A DNA stretch of 64,000 nt from CAYUTA01 sp964447605 (GTDB lineage Bacteria; Bacillota; Clostridia; Christensenellales; CAG-138). The first letter of the stretch is position 1; each line of letters opens with the position of its first letter. Made by a program: the position numbers and the translations under genes. Under the pieces are notes generated by a model. It was not told the DNA's origin. It did not search any database and saw only the letters and a program-made list of their open reading frames with translations. This document shows positions 15,078-22,703 of the stretch, in pieces. The stretch is from contig CAYUTA010000001.1 of NCBI GenBank assembly GCA_964447605.1, forward strand, positions 1-64,000, given 5' to 3'.

Positions 15078-16637
15078 ATGACGGATATGGGAATTAAGCT
15101 CATGATGCTGGCGTTGTTTTTTGGGTTGATGACGGCAATCGGCTTCTATTGCCGAAAACATTCCAAGGATGTGGATGGGTTTGTGCTCGGCGGCCGTTCG
15201 GTTGGCGCATGGTTTACCGCCTTTGCTTATGGCACATCGTATTTTTCCGCCGTCATTCTGGTGGGATACTCGGGCCAGTTCGGATGGAAATACGGCATCT
15301 CCTCCACATGGATCGGCCTCGGCAACGCCATTATCGGTTCGTATATGGCATGGGCGATTCTGGGCCGCCGTACGCGCATAATGACCCAACACCTGCAAAG
15401 CAAGACCATGCCGGATTTTTTCTGCAAGCGCTACAACAGTCCAGGATTAAGAACGGGGGCGGCGCTGATTATCTTTGCCTTTTTGATTCCGTATGCAGCG
15501 TCGCTGTACAACGGGTTGTCCCGGCTGTTTGCAATGGCGTTCCACATTGACTATACCGTCTGTATCATCATCATGACGGTGCTGACCGCGCTCTATGTGG
15601 TGGCGGGCGGCTATATGGCAACGGTCATCAACGACTTTATTCAGGGCATTATCATGCTTGGCGGCATCGTAGCCATCATTGCGGCGGTGCTCAGGCAGTT
15701 TGGCGGCATGGGCGAGGCCATGCTCTCGCTCGCACAGGTATCCGACTCCGCCGTGTCGGCCGCACCGGGCATTTTTACGTCTTTCTTCGGCCCGGAGCCG
15801 TTCAACCTGCTATGCGTGGTGATCCTGACCTCGCTCGGCACCTGGAGCCTGCCGCAGATGACGCAGAAGTTCTATGCCATCAAAAACGAGGCGGCCATCG
15901 TAAAGGGAACCGTGATATCCACCATTTTTGCGCTTATCGTCGCGGGCGGATGCTATTTTCTCGGCGGCTTTGGCAGGCTGTTGGCCGGAAAAGTGGATGT
16001 GTCCACACAGGGTTACGATGCGATCATTCCAAAGATGTTCGAGCCGTTTTCCCCCGTTTTGACGGGGCTGGTCGTCATACTCGTGCTGGCGGCGTCCATG
16101 TCCACCATGTCGTCGCTGGTATTAACGGCAAGCTCCACGCTGACATTGGATTTGATTGTGCGGCGGCCCTGTGCTAAAATGGACGAAAAACGAACGATCA
16201 GGTCGATTCGTGCGCTGATTGTGGTGTTTATTACTCTTTCGGCTGCCATCGCCATTGTGCAGTATAAGCACAATGTGGCGTTTATTGCACAGTTGATGGG
16301 CCTTTCCTGGGGCGCGATGGCCGGTGCGTTCCTAGGGCCGTACCTATACGGGCTGTACTTTAGGCGCATCACCGTGCCCGCCGTATGGGTCAGCTTTATT
16401 TTCGGCGTAGGCGTGATGCTTGCCAATATGTTTTTTCGCGCGCGGTTCCCGGCCTGGCTGCAATCGCCAATCAACTGCGGCGCGTTTGTCATGCTTGCGG
16501 GGCTTGTGCTTGTGCCGCTGGTGAGCTTGTTTACCAAGGGGCCGGAGCAAAGCCACGTTGAGAAGGTTTTTGACTGTTACGGAAAAACGGTAACGGTCGC
16601 CGTGACGGACTCGATTGGTAACGCCATAGAGGAGTAA
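15078..16637 (+). CDS. Sodium:solute symporter (SSS family)
   Basis: The 519-residue membrane protein has the SSS pattern. The first helix is followed by KDVDGFVLGGRSVGAWFTAFAYGTSYFSAV, and MPDFFCKRYNS comes after the third helix. About 13 hydrophobic helices follow, including the VVAGGYMATVINDFIQGIIM region that contributes to sodium binding in this family. GGAGGTG lies 8 bases before the ATG. Family members import proline, pantothenate, monocarboxylates or amino acids with Na+. Under the T-box and beside two CoA ligases, the cargo is plausibly an aromatic acid or amino acid. No specificity residue is identifiable. Confidence 0.88.
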   Translation: MTDMGIKLMMLALFFGLMTAIGFYCRKHSKDVDGFVLGGRSVGAWFTAFAYGTSYFSAVILVGYSGQFGWKYGISSTWIGLGNAIIGSYMAWAILGRRTRIMTQHLQSKTMPDFFCKRYNSPGLRTGAALIIFAFLIPYAASLYNGLSRLFAMAFHIDYTVCIIIMTVLTALYVVAGGYMATVINDFIQGIIMLGGIVAIIAAVLRQFGGMGEAMLSLAQVSDSAVSAAPGIFTSFFGPEPFNLLCVVILTSLGTWSLPQMTQKFYAIKNEAAIVKGTVISTIFALIVAGGCYFLGGFGRLLAGKVDVSTQGYDAIIPKMFEPFSPVLTGLVVILVLAASMSTMSSLVLTASSTLTLDLIVRRPCAKMDEKRTIRSIRALIVVFITLSAAIAIVQYKHNVAFIAQLMGLSWGAMAGAFLGPYLYGLYFRRITVPAVWVSFIFGVGVMLANMFFRARFPAWLQSPINCGAFVMLAGLVLVPLVSLFTKGPEQSHVEKVFDCYGKTVTVAVTDSIGNAIEE

Positions 16638-16684
16638 TGCGCCTGTTTGCGGGGTTCCCCGTTTATTTTTAAGGAGGAAACGCC

Positions 16685-18424
16685 ATGAAGACACTGATGC
16701 TTGGCAACGAAGCGTTTGCACGCGGTCTGTATGAGGCGGGCTGTACAATGGTTTCGAGCTATCCTGGCACACCCAGCACGGAGATTACGGAGTACGCTGC
16801 AAAGTACCCGGAGATCTATGCGGAATGGGCGCCAAACGAAAAGGTCGCGATGGAGGCGGCGTTCGGCGCGTCGCTTGCGGGGAGCCGCAGCTTTTGCGGC
16901 ATGAAGCACGTTGGACTCAACGTTGCCGCAGACCCGCTGTTTACCATTTCCTACACCGGCGTCAATGCGGGCATGGTCATCGGCGTTGCGGACGACGCGG
17001 GCATGCACAGCTCGCAAAATGAGCAGGATTCCCGGCATTATGCGATGGCCGCAAAGCTGCCGATGCTCGAGCCTGCCGATTCCGCCGAGGCGCTTGCGTT
17101 TGTAAAGCTGGCGTATACGATTTCTGAACAGTTCGACACGCCGGTTCTTGTGAAGATGTGCACGCGCGTTTCCCATTCGCAAAGCGTGGTGGATACCGCT
17201 GAGCGGTCCGAGCCGGCCGGGAAGCCTTACAAAAAGAATCCGCAAAAATACATTATGATGCCGGGCAATGCCAGACGCCGCCATCCCATCGTTGAAAAGC
17301 GCCTGCTCGCGCTGGCCGGCTATGCCGAAACCTCCGGTTTAAACCGCCGGGAGCACGGCGGCGACGATAGCCTTGGCCTGATTACCTCGAGCACGAGCTA
17401 TCAGTATGTTAAGGAGGCCTGCGGCGACCGTTATCCGGTGCTGAAGCTTGGCATGGCATACCCGTTGCCGCAGAAGCTCATAAGGGACTTTGCCGCGTCC
17501 GTGCAAAGGGTCGTCGTTGTGGAGGAGTTGGATGGATTTATCGAGGCGCACTGCAGGAGTCTGGGGCTTGACGTTGCCGGCAAGGAGCTGTTTGCGCCGC
17601 TCGGCGAGCTTTCACAAAATATTGTCGCCGAAAAGCTCGGCAGCCCCAGGGAAGGCGGGGCCAGGCTGAACGAGGACATCCCGCCGCGCCCGCCGGTCAT
17701 GTGCGCAGGGTGCCCGCACCGCGGGCTGTTTTACACGCTTGCCAAACAGAAGCTGACCGTGATTGGCGACATCGGCTGCTATACGCTGGGCGCGGTCGCG
17801 CCCCTTGGCGCAATCGACGCGGTAATTTGTATGGGCGCTTCGATTTCCGGCCTGCACGGCTTTAATAAGGCCGGCGGCGGTGAAGCGGGCAAAACGGTTG
17901 CCGTCATCGGCGATTCCACCTTCATGCATTCCGGCATGACGGGCCTGGTGAACATCGCTTACAACGATTCCAACAGCACCGTCATCATCCTGGATAACTC
18001 CATCACCGGCATGACCGGGCACCAGCAAAACCCGACTACAGGATATAATCTGAAAGGCGATCCGGCCGCCAAGGTGGATTTGGAGGCGCTGTGCAGGGCC
18101 ATCGGCATCCGCCGTGTGCGCGTGATCGATCCCTACGATCTCGCGCAGTGTGACGCGGCCGTTCGCGAGGAGCTGGCGGCGGACGAACCCTCGGTCATGA
18201 TTTCCCGCCGCCCCTGCGCGCTGCTCAAGTACGTTAAGCCCAAAGCGCCGCTGTCCGTGCAGGCGGAGCGGTGTAAGAGCTGCGGCATGTGCATGAAGAT
18301 CGGCTGTCCGGCCATCAGCATGGCCGGCGGAAAGGCCGTGGTCGACAAAACGCTTTGCACCGGCTGCGGCGTATGCGGGCAGCTGTGCAAATTCGGTGCG
18401 CTCTTGGCGGAAAAGGAGGTGTGA
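16685..18424 (+). CDS. iorA: Indolepyruvate ferredoxin oxidoreductase, alpha subunit
   Basis: The 579-residue subunit interconverts aryl pyruvates (indole-, phenyl-, 4-hydroxyphenylpyruvate) and aryl-acetyl-CoA plus CO2 using thiamine diphosphate and ferredoxin. The N-terminal pyrimidine-type domain (SSYPGTPSTEITEY) is followed by the TPP-binding part with CAGCPHRGLFY and a GDSTFMHSGMTGLVNIAYN metal site. The C-terminal ferredoxin region carries CKSCGMCMKIGCP and CTGCGVCGQLC, though the first cluster has a CX2CX2CX4C spacing. AAGGAGG precedes the ATG. The enzyme is reversible, and in some archaea it makes aromatic amino acids from arylacetates, which matters given the T-box. Confidence 0.95.
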   Translation: MKTLMLGNEAFARGLYEAGCTMVSSYPGTPSTEITEYAAKYPEIYAEWAPNEKVAMEAAFGASLAGSRSFCGMKHVGLNVAADPLFTISYTGVNAGMVIGVADDAGMHSSQNEQDSRHYAMAAKLPMLEPADSAEALAFVKLAYTISEQFDTPVLVKMCTRVSHSQSVVDTAERSEPAGKPYKKNPQKYIMMPGNARRRHPIVEKRLLALAGYAETSGLNRREHGGDDSLGLITSSTSYQYVKEACGDRYPVLKLGMAYPLPQKLIRDFAASVQRVVVVEELDGFIEAHCRSLGLDVAGKELFAPLGELSQNIVAEKLGSPREGGARLNEDIPPRPPVMCAGCPHRGLFYTLAKQKLTVIGDIGCYTLGAVAPLGAIDAVICMGASISGLHGFNKAGGGEAGKTVAVIGDSTFMHSGMTGLVNIAYNDSNSTVIILDNSITGMTGHQQNPTTGYNLKGDPAAKVDLEALCRAIGIRRVRVIDPYDLAQCDAAVREELAADEPSVMISRRPCALLKYVKPKAPLSVQAERCKSCGMCMKIGCPAISMAGGKAVVDKTLCTGCGVCGQLCKFGALLAEKEV

Positions 18425-18426
18425 GC

Positions 18427-19017
18427 ATGGAAACGAAAAACATCATGATCGTTGGCGTCGGGGGGCAGGGTTCACTGCTGGCCAGCAAGCTGCTCGGCCG
18501 CATGCTGCTTGGCAAGGGCTATGATATCAAGGTCTCCGAGGTGCACGGCATGAGCCAGCGCGGCGGCTCTGTGGTGACCTATGTTCGCTTTGGCGACAGG
18601 GTGTATTCGCCGGTTATCGACAGGGGCGAGGCGGATTTTATCATCGCCTTTGAGCTGCTGGAGGCGGCGCGTTGGACGGAATATTTGAAAAAGGGCGGCA
18701 GGATCATCACCAATACCCAACGGATCAACCCCATGCCCGTCATCACGGGCGCGGCGGTATACCCGGACAATCTGGCGGAAAAAATCGCTGCTGCCGGCAT
18801 GGATGTGGACGCGTTCGACGCGCTGACGCCGGCCGGGCAGGCGGGGTCTGCCAAGGCGGTCAATCTTGTGTTGATGGGACGGCTGTCGCGATACTTTGAC
18901 TTTGCCCTAGAGGATTGGCTTACCGCCATCGAGGGCAGCGTACCCGAAAAATATTTGGAGCTGAACCGCAAAGCGTTCCTGCTTGGCCGGGACGCGGGGC
19001 AGGTGAAGGGAGCGTGA
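18427..19017 (+). CDS. iorB: Indolepyruvate ferredoxin oxidoreductase, beta subunit
   Basis: The 196-residue gamma-type domain subunit starts METKNIMIVGVGGQG, the typical glycine-rich opening of the 2-oxoacid:ferredoxin oxidoreductase gamma domain. It continues with SEVHGMSQRGGSVVTYVRFG, the conserved signature of IorB. It begins 2 bases after iorA ends, so the pair is co-translated and forms the heteromeric enzyme. No cofactor-binding cysteines are expected here. Length and motifs are complete. Confidence 0.95.
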   Translation: METKNIMIVGVGGQGSLLASKLLGRMLLGKGYDIKVSEVHGMSQRGGSVVTYVRFGDRVYSPVIDRGEADFIIAFELLEAARWTEYLKKGGRIITNTQRINPMPVITGAAVYPDNLAEKIAAAGMDVDAFDALTPAGQAGSAKAVNLVLMGRLSRYFDFALEDWLTAIEGSVPEKYLELNRKAFLLGRDAGQVKGA

Positions 19018-19023
19018 TGCGCG

Positions 19024-20331
19024 ATGCCAAAGTATTATCAGTCGGAAATTGAAACGGCTCCCCGTGAACAGATTCTCGCGCTGCAGAATGAGCGTCTTGC
19101 GGCTACGGTGAAGCGGATTTATGAAAATGTGCCGTTTTACCGGAGAAAGATGGAATCTGCAAACCTTTCGCCCTCCGGCGTCCGCACAATCGCCGACCTG
19201 CACAAGCTGCCGTTTTCCTATAAGCAGGACCTTCGGGACACCTATCCATACGGCCTGTTTGCCGTACCGATGAAAGACGTGGTGCGCCTGCACGCCTCCA
19301 GCGGAACCACGGGCAAGCAGATTGTGGCCGGATATACGCAAAAGGATATGGATATCTGGGCCGACTGCTGTGCGCGCGCCCTGACCGCCGCGGGCTGTGA
19401 TGAAAACGATGTGGTGCACGTTTCCTATGGCTACGGACTGTTTACCGGCGGGCTCGGCGCGGATGGCGGCGCGATGCGGCTCGGCGCAACCACGGTCCCC
19501 GTTTCCAGCGGGAACACATTGCGTCAGGTGACCATCCTGAAGGACTTTGGATCGACAATTCTCTGCTGCACGCCCTCCTACGCGCTGCACATTGCCGAGG
19601 TGCTGTTTGCAAACGGCTTTACAAAGAAAGATATTTCCCTCAAGGCGGGTATTTTCGGCGCGGAACCGTGGACCAACGGGATGCGCCGCCAGATTGAGGA
19701 TGTGCTCGGCCTCAAGGCATACGATATCTACGGTCTGACGGAGATCGTCGGCCCGGGCGTGGCTTTTGAATGCGAAGAGCAGACCGGCATGCACGTCAAT
19801 GAGGATCACTTCATTGTCGAGGTCATCGATCCGGACACCGGGGAGGCGCTTCCGGAGGGGGCGCAGGGTGAGCTGGTCTTTTCCTGCATCACCAAGGAGG
19901 CGTTTCCAATTCTGCGCTACCGCACGCGCGACATCGGCGTCATTTCCCGGAAAAGATGCGCCTGCGGACGTACGCTCGTCAAGATGTCCAAGCCGCGCGG
20001 CCGCACGGACGATATGCTGATCATCCGCGGGGTCAACGTGTTTCCGTCGCAGATCGAAGCCGCGCTGCTTGAGCAGGGGCTCACGGCAAATTACCGGATT
20101 GTCGTGGATCGCGCCAACAATTTCGACAGCATCGAGGTCCAGGTGGAAATCAATAACGCGGTTTTCTCCGACACCATCCGGGGCCTTACCCGCAAGGAGA
20201 AGGAGCTGGAGGAAGCGCTCAAGTCCCTGTTGGGCATTGCCGCGAAGGTCAAGCTGCTTGAGCCGAACACCATCGAGCGTTCCACCGGCAAGGCGGTGCG
20301 CGTAATTGACAAACGAAACCTGCTGGACTGA
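19024..20331 (+). CDS. paaK: Phenylacetate-CoA ligase
   Basis: The 435-residue enzyme is an AMP-forming arylacetate:CoA ligase. The ATP-binding loop HASSGTTGKQIV lies near residue 97, the YGLTEIVGPGVAFEC motif near 237, and DDMLIIRGVNVFPSQIE begins the short C-terminal domain. These are hallmarks of PaaK rather than generic acyl-CoA synthetases. It starts 6 bases after iorB. Together they either convert aryl pyruvate to arylacetate with energy gain, or activate arylacetate so that IorAB can carboxylate it to aryl pyruvate. The T-box favours the second direction. Confidence 0.93.
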   Translation: MPKYYQSEIETAPREQILALQNERLAATVKRIYENVPFYRRKMESANLSPSGVRTIADLHKLPFSYKQDLRDTYPYGLFAVPMKDVVRLHASSGTTGKQIVAGYTQKDMDIWADCCARALTAAGCDENDVVHVSYGYGLFTGGLGADGGAMRLGATTVPVSSGNTLRQVTILKDFGSTILCCTPSYALHIAEVLFANGFTKKDISLKAGIFGAEPWTNGMRRQIEDVLGLKAYDIYGLTEIVGPGVAFECEEQTGMHVNEDHFIVEVIDPDTGEALPEGAQGELVFSCITKEAFPILRYRTRDIGVISRKRCACGRTLVKMSKPRGRTDDMLIIRGVNVFPSQIEAALLEQGLTANYRIVVDRANNFDSIEVQVEINNAVFSDTIRGLTRKEKELEEALKSLLGIAAKVKLLEPNTIERSTGKAVRVIDKRNLLD

Positions 20332-20344
20332 AGGAGGCCGCAAT

Positions 20345-20773
20345 ATGGTAGAGCAACTGTCTGTGTTTTTGCAAAATGAACCCGGCAAGATCGCTTCCGT
20401 AACGGATGCGCTTGCCAGGGGCGGTATTGATCTGCGCGCGCTGTCCGTTGCGGACACTGCGGACTTTGGCGTGTTGCGGATGCTGGTCAGCGATGTGCGC
20501 CTGGCCCGGGATATCCTTGTCCGCGACAACTGTATCGTCAGCGCAACGAGCGTAACGGTCGTTGCCGTGCCGGATGAGCCCGGCGGTCTGGCGAAAGTCT
20601 CGTCGCTGCTGGCGCGGGAACAGGTGAACATTGAATACATGTATTCCCTGATCGGCCGCGGCGAGGACAAGGCCTATATGGTCTTCCGCGTATCCGACGA
20701 GCAAAAGCTTATCCGTATCCTGGAGAAAAATGGGTTAAGCGCCGTGTCCGGCGAAGAACTGGGCATTCGATAA
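20345..20773 (+). CDS. Tandem ACT-domain protein
   Basis: The 142-residue protein consists of two ACT domains of about 65-70 residues. The first is QLSVFLQNEPGKIASVTDALARGGIDLRAL, and the second is VTVVAVPDEPGGLAKVSSLLAREQVNIEYMYSLI. ACT domains bind amino acids and mediate feedback. Proteins of this type commonly accompany PaaK and IorAB genes. AAGGAGG precedes the ATG. A role as an amino-acid (probably aromatic) sensor for the ligase or oxidoreductase next to it is an inference from context. Confidence 0.85.
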   Translation: MVEQLSVFLQNEPGKIASVTDALARGGIDLRALSVADTADFGVLRMLVSDVRLARDILVRDNCIVSATSVTVVAVPDEPGGLAKVSSLLAREQVNIEYMYSLIGRGEDKAYMVFRVSDEQKLIRILEKNGLSAVSGEELGIR

Positions 20774-20795
20774 AAAGAAAGCAGAGGCAATATTT

Positions 20796-21962
20796 ATGCA
20801 AAATTTCAGCCGTAAATGTGAACAATTCACCGATTCTGTCATCCGCCGCATGACCCGTATCGCCATTGACTGCGGCGCGATCAATCTGGCGCAGGGCTTT
20901 CCGGACTTTGACCCGCCCAAGGCGCTGACCGACCGACTGGCAGCGGTCAGCCAGACCGGCCCGCATCAATACCCGATTACGATGGGCGCGCCCAACTTCC
21001 GCGAGGCGTTGGCGCGCAAGTGCGGCCGCTTTATGGGACGCAGCCTCGACCCGAACACGGAAATGGTCGTAACCATCGGCTCAACCGAGGCAATGGTGGA
21101 TACCATCTTTGCCATGACCAATCCGGGCGATAAGATCATCATGTTTTCGCCCTACTTTGAAAACTACCGCGCGCAGGCCATCATGGCGGACTGCGAGCCG
21201 GTCTTTGTGCCGCTGGCGCCGCCCGCGTTCCACTTTGACGCCAACGTGCTTGAGGACGCATGCAGGCGGGGCGCAAAGGCCATCCTGATCTGCAATCCGT
21301 CGAATCCGAGCGGCAAGGTGTTTACAAAGGAGGAGCTCAGGACAATCGCCGGGCTGGCAATTCGGTATGATCTATACGTTATCATGGACGAGGTTTACGA
21401 GCACATCGTCTACGCGCCGCACAGACATATCTACATGAACAGCCTGCCGGGCATGTGGGAACGCACGGTTTCGTGCAGCTCGCTTTCAAAGACCTATTCC
21501 ATTACGGGCTGGAGGCTTGGGTATGCCATTGCGCCCAAGCCCATCATGGACCGCATCAAGCAGTTTCATGACTTCAATACCGTGGGCGCGCCGTCGGTCC
21601 TGATGGAGGCGGCCATCGCGGGGCTTGAGATGCCGGACAGCTATTATGAGGAATTCGGCGCGCACTATGCGCACATGAAACAGCTGTTCACCTCCGGCCT
21701 GACGGATCTCGGCATTGAGTACACCGACCCGCAGGGCGCATATTTCGTGCTGGCAAATATCGGAAGGTACCTCAAGCCCGGCCAGACCGACGCGGCTTTC
21801 TGCGAGGAGATGGCAAGAAAGGTCGGCGTGGCCTGCGTGCCCGGCACATCGTTTTTTATGGAGGATGTCAACGACATCGTGCGGGTGCATTTTGCCAAGC
21901 GTGACGAAACGCTGCTCGCGGCGCTCAACCGGCTGGCGGACATCAAGGCAAAGATGGCGTAA
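20796..21962 (+). CDS. Class I/II PLP-dependent aminotransferase
   Basis: The 388-residue fold-type I enzyme belongs to the aspartate/aromatic aminotransferase superfamily. INLAQGFPDFDPP opens the substrate region, NPSNPSGKVFTKEEL carries the conserved Asn that contacts PLP, and K232 in SLSKTYSITGWRLGY is the Schiff-base lysine. It closes the T-box operon. The expected job is transamination between aromatic amino acids and their 2-oxo acids, linking IorAB to Phe/Tyr/Trp. Substrate preference cannot be read directly; an alanine- or glutamine-type oxo acid donor is also possible. Confidence 0.9.
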   Translation: MQNFSRKCEQFTDSVIRRMTRIAIDCGAINLAQGFPDFDPPKALTDRLAAVSQTGPHQYPITMGAPNFREALARKCGRFMGRSLDPNTEMVVTIGSTEAMVDTIFAMTNPGDKIIMFSPYFENYRAQAIMADCEPVFVPLAPPAFHFDANVLEDACRRGAKAILICNPSNPSGKVFTKEELRTIAGLAIRYDLYVIMDEVYEHIVYAPHRHIYMNSLPGMWERTVSCSSLSKTYSITGWRLGYAIAPKPIMDRIKQFHDFNTVGAPSVLMEAAIAGLEMPDSYYEEFGAHYAHMKQLFTSGLTDLGIEYTDPQGAYFVLANIGRYLKPGQTDAAFCEEMARKVGVACVPGTSFFMEDVNDIVRVHFAKRDETLLAALNRLADIKAKMA

Positions 21963-21977
21963 ACGTTAAGCCTTAAG

Positions 21978-22007
21978 CCGCCGGCAAACCGCGGTTTGCC
22001 GGCGGCA
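21978..22007. repeat. Perfect 30-base palindrome after the T-box operon
   Basis: The sequence is exactly self-complementary over 15+15 bases (GCCGCCGGCAAACCG and its complement). It lies 16 bases after the aminotransferase stop and may act as transcript end, though no T run follows. Its right arm shares a 15-mer with the repeat cluster after gap at about 2760, and the following 40 bases are also related. Confidence 0.6.
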
Positions 22008-22220
22008 CGCGCTGTTACAGGACATTTGCATGCCGCTTCGTCCCCGGACGATTGCATCGCCTGTCGCCTTGCTGCATGAAAAGCGTCGTTTTTACCGCAC
22101 ATGCCGCCGAAAATGACCGTTTGTCTGGTTCTTCCTGCGGTTCCAACGTGCGCGGGTTGACGTGGCAACTCGAAGCATACCTTTCCTTTTACTGCCTGGC
22201 GCGCCGGGGCGCGCGCTATC

Positions 22221-22688
22221 CTACCGCCTGCAGGCGTTTACAAACCTGATCGGCACATCCATCCTTTTTGCCGCGGCCTCAACCGACATTCCATCGTCCA
22301 AAAAACGCCTGCACACGGCCTTCATGTTTTCGCCGACCTCGATGATGTGCAGATCGGGGTCGTAAAACCGGACTGCCCGTTGCCCCCAACTGTGCTCAAC
22401 CACCGTATGGACATACCGGATATGCTCCATGCGACTCAGCTTTTCAATGAACGCGTCAAAATCATCCTCTTCAAAATAAATCTCGGCGTTTTTGCCGCCG
22501 AATGTGATGCTGCCGGCCGGCGCCTGGATAAAATCCCGCCAGCTATCGGCGGTTTGCAGGCAGACGCCGCCGGTCAGCGTAACGTTTGCGCCGAAATCCA
22601 TGACCACGCGCAACCCAAGCGTTTCCCGATAGAACGATATGGATCGATCCATATCGGAAACGACCAGCAGGGGATTTTTAAACTTCAT
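22221..22688 (-). CDS. VOC/glyoxalase-fold protein
   Basis: The 155-residue protein has the beta-alpha-beta-beta-beta module of the vicinal-oxygen-chelate superfamily: LLVVSDMDRSISFYRETLGLRVVMDFG at the N-terminus, EIYFEEDDFDAFIEKL in the middle and WGQRAVRFYDPDLHIIEVGE near residue 120. An extra C-terminal helical tail (RFLDDGMSVEAAAKRMDVPIRFVNACRR) looks like a small helix-turn-helix-type extension. GAGGTG lies upstream. It is the last gene of the ssnA-ygfK-xdh operon, 15 bases after the hydroxylase, so a role in the same catabolism is plausible. The reaction is unknown. Confidence 0.78.
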   Translation of the reverse strand: MKFKNPLLVVSDMDRSISFYRETLGLRVVMDFGANVTLTGGVCLQTADSWRDFIQAPAGSITFGGKNAEIYFEEDDFDAFIEKLSRMEHIRYVHTVVEHSWGQRAVRFYDPDLHIIEVGENMKAVCRRFLDDGMSVEAAAKRMDVPIRFVNACRR

Positions 22689-22703
22689 AGAGCGTGCACC
22701 TCG

